Both the position numbers and the translations under genes were made by a program. DNA of 64,000 bases from Paralichthys olivaceus (lineage: Eukaryota; Chordata; Actinopteri; Pleuronectiformes; Paralichthyidae): NCBI RefSeq assembly GCF_024713975.1, contig NC_091114.1, positions 10,884,001 through 10,948,000 of the forward strand, read 5' to 3'. The notes below the pieces were generated by a model that searched no databases, had not been told where the DNA came from, and saw nothing but the letters and a program-made list of their open reading frames with translations. This document shows positions 59,795-64,000 of this stretch, piece by piece. Position 1 is the stretch's first letter. Each line of letters starts with the position of its first letter.

Positions 59795-60697
59795 CTTATC
59801 CCTCTGAGCAGCTGTACATCAGTCCCTAAACGTACAGATCATAATGGAGGAACTAATATTCTTCTGTGGACAGTAGCTGGGTCTCAGGTATAATTATGAT
59901 TTTAACAATAATAATATTGGACATTGCCCCACCCCTTTGTTCAATCCCGTCAGGCTGTATAGATGCATTGTCAGAAGGCTGATCGCCTCCACACGCTGTG
60001 TTCGATTCTGGTGACACTTCACTTCTATCGGACACATTTTGGTCGTGGTCAGCAACTTTGTTTACTCGAAGCCAAAACAAGCCACGAGTGACGACGTGCA
60101 GCGGCGGAACACACGGTCCGAGAGGAGAGCGTGAACACACGGGCTCTGCTCGACGACACGTTCACATGCATGTGCAGCCGATCACGGCAGACACACGACA
60201 ACACACCCGAAGATCGGCCAGGTTACCCCCCGATGGTTCCTGCTGGGTGCATGCTAACGTTGATGCTAAACCAGCGCTAGCCCTGTTAGCTTCTAGCAGC
60301 TAGCGTCGGTCAAAACATCATGAACCGAGCGGCTGGAGATGAGCGAGGCGCGGAGGAGGCGCGACCTCCCGGGACACAGCAGCTGCCGCCGGGTGAAAAA
60401 GCAGCGAAGCTCGCTCCCCCTGCTCCGTTTTCTCCAATTTAACCAAAGGAGAAACGCACGCGAAATAAAGGCTCCTAACGTGAACTGAAACAGACGCGCA
60501 CGCTTGCAGCGGCGCGTGCGTCCCTAGTGTTGGAGCTGCCACATTTCCCCGGAGGAAAAACGAGCCCGCGCGGCGGCGAACCGGCGGCCCGACACACTCA
60601 CTCACCCCCGCGGCGGCGGCGGCTTGCTCCCATCCCCGTCGCTGTCGAGGGTCGGCGGCTCCCGGTAGTCAAAAGGCGAGCGTACATTCTCCGCCAT
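54253..60697 (-). CDS. Crypton-derived fusion protein: partial SET + C2H2 finger + tyrosine-recombinase-like + SANT-like
   Basis: Eight coding exons: 60697-60606, 58366-58257, 58051-57967, 57866-57671, 57493-56424, 56321-55522, 54779-54576 and 54497-54253 (TAG). All are in phase: 2802 nt, 933 residues. Visible in order: MAENVRSP start; acidic/basic low-complexity; a segment matching only the C-terminal half of SET domains (PNC ... VIAIRDIAKGEEITVDY, about 115-155); a D/E-rich tract; an AT-hook-like RGPGRP; one C2H2 finger (CPYCGRHY...HLEKHH, about 312-330); Ser/Pro-rich linker; a tyrosine-recombinase-like region (about 530-780) with GKRGRVQPLIL, PYVFSRPY, LRGTDLL and LTATRARRQVA; a second AT-hook (GPGRPPRKKR); and a SANT/Myb-like tail (KRPWSEAER ... 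KFYVHNRIQLLKK). This order matches teleost Crypton-type proteins as I remember them. The intact frame over spliced exons and the CpG promoter suggest a domesticated gene. A nuclear, DNA-binding role is inference. Confidence 0.82.
55496..55520. repeat. (GT)n microsatellite at an exon donor
   Basis: About 11 GT units starting immediately beyond the donor of the 55,522-56,321 exon. The exon boundary therefore touches a microsatellite. Confidence 0.9.
57330..57375. repeat. coding trinucleotide tract (Asp/Glu)
   Basis: ATC/GTC and TCC/TTC repeats on the plus strand encode about eight Asp followed by four Glu in the Crypton-derived protein; the frame is kept. Confidence 0.9.
58226..58251. repeat. 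(GT)n microsatellite at an exon donor
   Basis: About 12 GT units ending a few bases from the donor of exon 58,257-58,366. Confidence 0.9.
59180..59725 (+). mobile_element. LINE-like 3' end with TATC tail
   Basis: T-rich, ATATTT/CTTGTA-rich body ending in TTTCCTTCGGGATCAATAAA followed by three TATC units. The ending TTCCTTCGGGATCAATAAAG is typical of 3' tails of fish non-LTR elements. No reverse transcriptase frame remains. Confidence 0.55.
59755..59791. repeat. (TA)n microsatellite
   Basis: About 18 TA units. Confidence 0.95.
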
Positions 60698-60800
60698 TAG
60701 GACTCCCTTCGCTACCTCTCGCGCTCCGGTAGATCGCACAACGCGCATGTGCACAACATCCCTCTGGGGCTCTAATGGTAAAATGGGGTGCACCCACCTC
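60030..60800 (-). promoter_or_regulatory. CpG-island promoter and 5' region of the Crypton-derived gene
   Basis: Strongly CpG-rich DNA around and inside the first coding exon (60,606-60,697) and the start of intron 1, in contrast to its AT-rich surroundings. The ATG sits in an AATGGCGGAG context that fits a YY1 site, and an NRF1-like ACGCGCATGTGC lies at about 60,737. No TATA box seen. This fits a broadly expressed gene. Confidence 0.6.
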
Positions 60801-60939
60801 TGAGGAGAATAAAGAGAAACTACAACACAATGCCACACACTTGTAGTACATGTACAGTATTATCGCAGTACATCTTCATAGATGTTCATGTGAGAGCTCA
60901 TGAAGTCACGTGCATTTGAATCAGTGCTTTGAAGCAGTG

Positions 60940-61135
60940 GTGGAGAGAAGTACTCAAGTACTACAATGTAAAATATCGAGGCACAAGTACTCTACTCGAG
61001 TATTTCCATTGTATGCTTTTTCATTTTTCCACTGTACTTTATTTCAGAGGCAAATATTATATGTTTTTATTCCACTGCACTTATTTCAAAAGTTTTACCC
61101 ACTAGTTACTCTTCGAATAAAGATTTCAACATGAA
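60940..61135 (+). mobile_element. teleost repeat of the AGTACTCAAGTACT type
   Basis: GTGGTGGAGAGAAGTACTCA, CAAGTACTCTACTCGAGTAT, CCACTGTACTTTATTTCAGA and CACTAGTTACTCTTC, in the order of a very abundant fish non-autonomous element. Confidence 0.7.
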
Positions 61136-61479
61136 GGTTTTGTAAAATGTGATTTAAATGTCTGTGATTACCCACAGTTTCAGCATTCCAAAAATATTAC
61201 ACCTAACTACTACTGCAAAGATTTTAAAATCAAGGGTTTAAAAACACTTGGTTAGCTCATAAAATGCACTGTTAAATGTGAATCAGTGGGTTCAAACCAA
61301 TTTCACAGGTGATTGGACAGTAAAAAGTCTAATATAGACTAATTGTTCATTGCCTAGAAAGATGAATATAAATGTAACAAAACTTTTCTCTCATTAATCA
61401 TCTCATGACCCCTAAGATTTGTTTTCCAAGGGTGGGAGCCAACAGATTAAACTACTGATGAGTTCTTAGAGTCCATCTG

Positions 61480-61600
61480 TAAAATTAGTAGTGGAATAAG
61501 TATTCAGATTCTTTAATTAAATAGAACTACCAATACATACACGTACTGCTTCTCAAGTCAGCAGAATTTACTTAAAATATCAAAGTAAAAGTGCTGCCAA
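61480..61600 (+). mobile_element. fragment of the same repeat type (AAGTAAAAGTGCTGCC part)
   Basis: GTGGAATAAGTATTCAGATT and AAAATATCAAAGTAAAAGTG; matches the other end of the element at 60,940. Confidence 0.5.
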
Positions 61601-63217
61601 TTGTAGGTGTGGTATCACTATATATTATTTTATTCCCTCTAAGAATTCACGTTTGGTGCAGCAACTCAAAAGTATGAGTTACACATGTTACAAGTGATAT
61701 TCCAATGCTCTCTATTCGTGAGTGTTGTTAACTTCCAAAATCCATAGTCTAACAAAGAGTGGCCTGAACTTAAATGAGCACTCAGATCAATACCTTTGAT
61801 TAAAAATGACATTTTGGCAAACACATGATATAAAATATATATATAACAGTCAGTTATATAGTAACTTATCTTGTGCACACTCAATTTGTGGCAGAGATGG
61901 TTGCCACTTAAGGCTTTATCTAAATACTTTGGAGTTGAATATCAACAAAAGAATAAATTATTACACCTAATTTTCCATGTGTATGTCATAATAGTGTATA
62001 GTTTTATGATTTGGTTCTGATTACAAAAAAAAGCATAAATCAACTTCTTATAGGTCATTGGTGCAGAAAATACTATATCTCTATCAAATTATAAAGCTCT
62101 ATTTACAAAATAATAATAAAATGTTACCGAGAAATTATAAGTGTAAATGCAGACGTGGGGTTTAGAAACAATGAAGTAAAGTCAGCATCAGTAAAACACA
62201 AAGGTTAAGATTGCCTTTTAATCTTCAATGCACATCCAGTTATTTATCACAGAGATAAAAGAAAAGAACGACACTGAGAAATCCGCCAAACCGGCAAGTC
62301 TGGACGTCACAGCTCATTCACGCACTGAGGCTGTGCTGTGTCAGGCATTTAACTCTAACGTGAGGTGCAGAGTGTTTGATACGTTTGGCTACAGACAGTA
62401 CAATCCTAACAGAAGATATTGGTCTAATATAGTGGTTCTCAAACATCTGGCAAAATGTTAGAGAGCCACAGGTCTATTAGTTCAACCTCATGAACAGTGT
62501 AGCAGCACATTCAAGTGTAATATCAGGAGAGAACTTGGAGACCGGAGCAGCAACTTGATTATCACAGATTATGTCAAACAATAAAATATACACGCATTCT
62601 GTCTATATATGGAACTACTAAGAATAGATATGTTAATAATGGGGTACAATAAGAGCTAGGTGACTTATTAAAATAGCTAAGGGCTACAGGTTCAGCTGCA
62701 CATCAGTCACAGTTTTAACAGTTGGGTACTTTGGCTACATTCTAGCAGTTAGTAGATTCTGGAGTGTTATGAACAGCACATATTTAGTCATCAAAAGGTG
62801 AACTCACTTAAATAAAATAAATTACACACTGTATACAAAAAAAGATATTTCCAAAACACTATCTCTGCCACCGCACCAGGCGAACCAACCTTTACACACG
62901 CAGAGTGCAAACTCACTGGGTTTAAAGTGAGTCTGCCTTGCTTCTTTGTCAAAGGAAATAGCAACTGTGGGAAACTAGAGGTCATTTTAGCACTTGCTGT
63001 GGAAATACCAGCATCTGGGAAAACCTGTCTACTGGGCTTTGTTTTAGAAAGGAGCTTAGTTGTGATTTCAGTTGAACAGGGCTTTTAGAACCTCTAGTGT
63101 TCACAGAGGATATTCCGCATGACCTAATATTTCATCTGGAATAAGTACAAGACAAAGCTGGCTGTTAGTGTTGAGTGAGTTCATTCAGGGATGTTGCTAG
63201 ATCCAAACGAAAAAGAG

Positions 63218-63358
63218 TTAGATCTCCTCTGCTCCTGTCGTCTCTGTGTGTAAGATGTGGAGGGTCTGCACGGCGTGGTCGGCCCAGTGGATCAGCTCCA
63301 GCAGCACGCGATAGGTCCACATTTTGAGCCCAAACGTTCCCCCAGCACCGTCGGGTTC
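63218..63358 (-). CDS. last coding exon of an unidentified gene (partial)
   Basis: On the minus strand a good pyrimidine-rich acceptor ends in GTGTAG, followed by 46 open codons and a TAA (63,220-63,218). The peptide begins EPDGAGGTFGLKMW, continues with YRVLLELIHWADHAVQTLH and ends TTGAEEI. The sense codons are GC-rich, unlike the flanks, and the conserved-looking Trp/His helix reads like real protein. I do not recognise the family. The rest of the gene must lie beyond 63,359 in this window's plus direction; no further exon is evident before 64,000. Confidence 0.6.
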   Translation of the reverse strand, partial: EPDGAGGTFGLKMWTYRVLLELIHWADHAVQTLHILHTETTGAEEI

Positions 63359-63529
63359 CTACACGGAGGAGAGCAGGTTAACTTAAAAACATCCAGATGC
63401 ATCATAAAAAGAAAAACATAAAACTAATTTACTGAATGACTAGTTTGCCTGCAGCTAGTAAACCATTAAATCCATCGCTGCTCTGAGTGATCTGAAACAG
63501 AAACAGTCAATTTTACATTTTAACGTTTT

Positions 63530-63690
63530 CCAACTGATCATTGATCTTGATGGAAAAAAAGTCAAGCAAATTTAGGGGACTGATATCTCTAAGTGTGTGC
63601 AATTTGGTACAGCTTGAATTTAAGGGGGCTGTTGGGCCTTAACAGAGGTATGCGCTCCACTGAGAGCCGGTTCTAGTTTATTCATTTAGT
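63530..63690 (+). mobile_element. dispersed repeat family A, copy 6
   Basis: TTGATCTTGATGGAAAAAAA, GGGGACTGATATCTCTAAGT and GGGCTGTTGGGCCTTAACAG, then TATGCGCTCCACTGAG. Confidence 0.75.
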
Positions 63691-63769
63691 TCTAGTCAGG
63701 TGAACACACTTTTTATTGTTTAGTTCAGTCCGCCATTGTCAATAAGTGCAGGGTCTGCATTTGCTTTTG

Positions 63770-63771
<2 letters not shown>

Positions 63772-63826
<55 letters not shown>
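63772..63826. repeat. (GT)n microsatellite
   Basis: About 27 GT units. Confidence 0.95.
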
Positions 63827-63828
<2 letters not shown>

Positions 63829-64000
63829 TATAGCTCATAGACAGATGCTTCAATCTGACAGACTTTGTATATAATATATTTTCTTAATTTCTCCAGTATA
63901 CCGAGAACAGAACCAATAACACCACAGTTTATCAATACCATTGGCTTAAAATCTGATTATAATAATTTACTGGAGCCCATTAAATACAGAGTTTTGGTCT

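Larger units (their letters stand above)
58367..60029. other. first intron of the Crypton-derived gene
   Basis: AT-rich, no exon seen. Its distal part holds LINE-like 3' sequence and a TA microsatellite. Confidence 0.55.
60801..63217. other. intergenic DNA / probable 3' UTR of the downstream minus-strand gene
   Basis: Holds two related repeat fragments (60,940-61,135 and 61,480-61,600). The rest is AT-rich with no gene seen. Confidence 0.5.
63359..64000. other. probable intron of the unidentified minus-strand gene
   Basis: Contains repeat A copy 6 and a long GT microsatellite; no exon seen. Confidence 0.45.

Overview
The window is vertebrate nuclear DNA, almost certainly from a ray-finned fish and probably a spiny-rayed teleost. 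Evidence: multi-exon genes with GT-AG introns, recognisable vertebrate proteins (zeta-sarcoglycan, MFSD8/CLN7, a butyrophilin-like receptor), many CA/GT microsatellites, and dispersed repeats and tRNA-derived SINE remnants of the kind common in teleosts. There are no bacterial-type genes, CRISPR arrays or RNA genes that I can support.

Layout. (1) About 1-29,800, + strand: the seven 3' coding exons of sgcz (zeta-sarcoglycan), spread over 23 kb with introns up to 8.8 kb; the initiator exon is not seen and probably lies upstream of the window. (2) About 29,800-34,600: intergenic DNA with repeats and a small GC-rich island. (3) 34,679-42,246, - strand: an 18-exon gene for a 597-residue TPR / UBA-like / RRM protein resembling TTC31. 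(4) 44,221-47,902, - strand: mfsd8, 12 coding exons, 508 residues, a lysosomal MFS membrane protein. (5) 49,119-52,624, + strand: a nine-exon butyrophilin-like gene (signal, IgV, IgC, TM, short linker exons, PRY-SPRY). (6) 54,253-60,697, - strand: an eight-exon gene for a 933-residue protein combining a degenerate C-terminal half of a SET domain, one C2H2 finger, a tyrosine-recombinase-like region like that of Crypton elements, AT-hooks and a SANT/Myb-like tail. It looks like a domesticated transposon fusion and is the most novel item. (7) 63,218-63,358, - strand: the last coding exon of a further gene that I cannot name.

The genes do not form a pathway. sgcz encodes a muscle-membrane complex subunit, mfsd8 a lysosomal transporter/channel, the butyrophilin-like gene an immune-type surface receptor, and the TTC31-like and Crypton-like genes probably RNA- and chromatin-associated proteins. 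The butyrophilin-like gene and the Crypton-derived gene converge tail to tail about 0.9 kb apart. All exon coordinates come from reading frames joined across GT-AG sites with phase checked by hand. Repeat family names are given only where I am confident; otherwise repeats are described by what they share.
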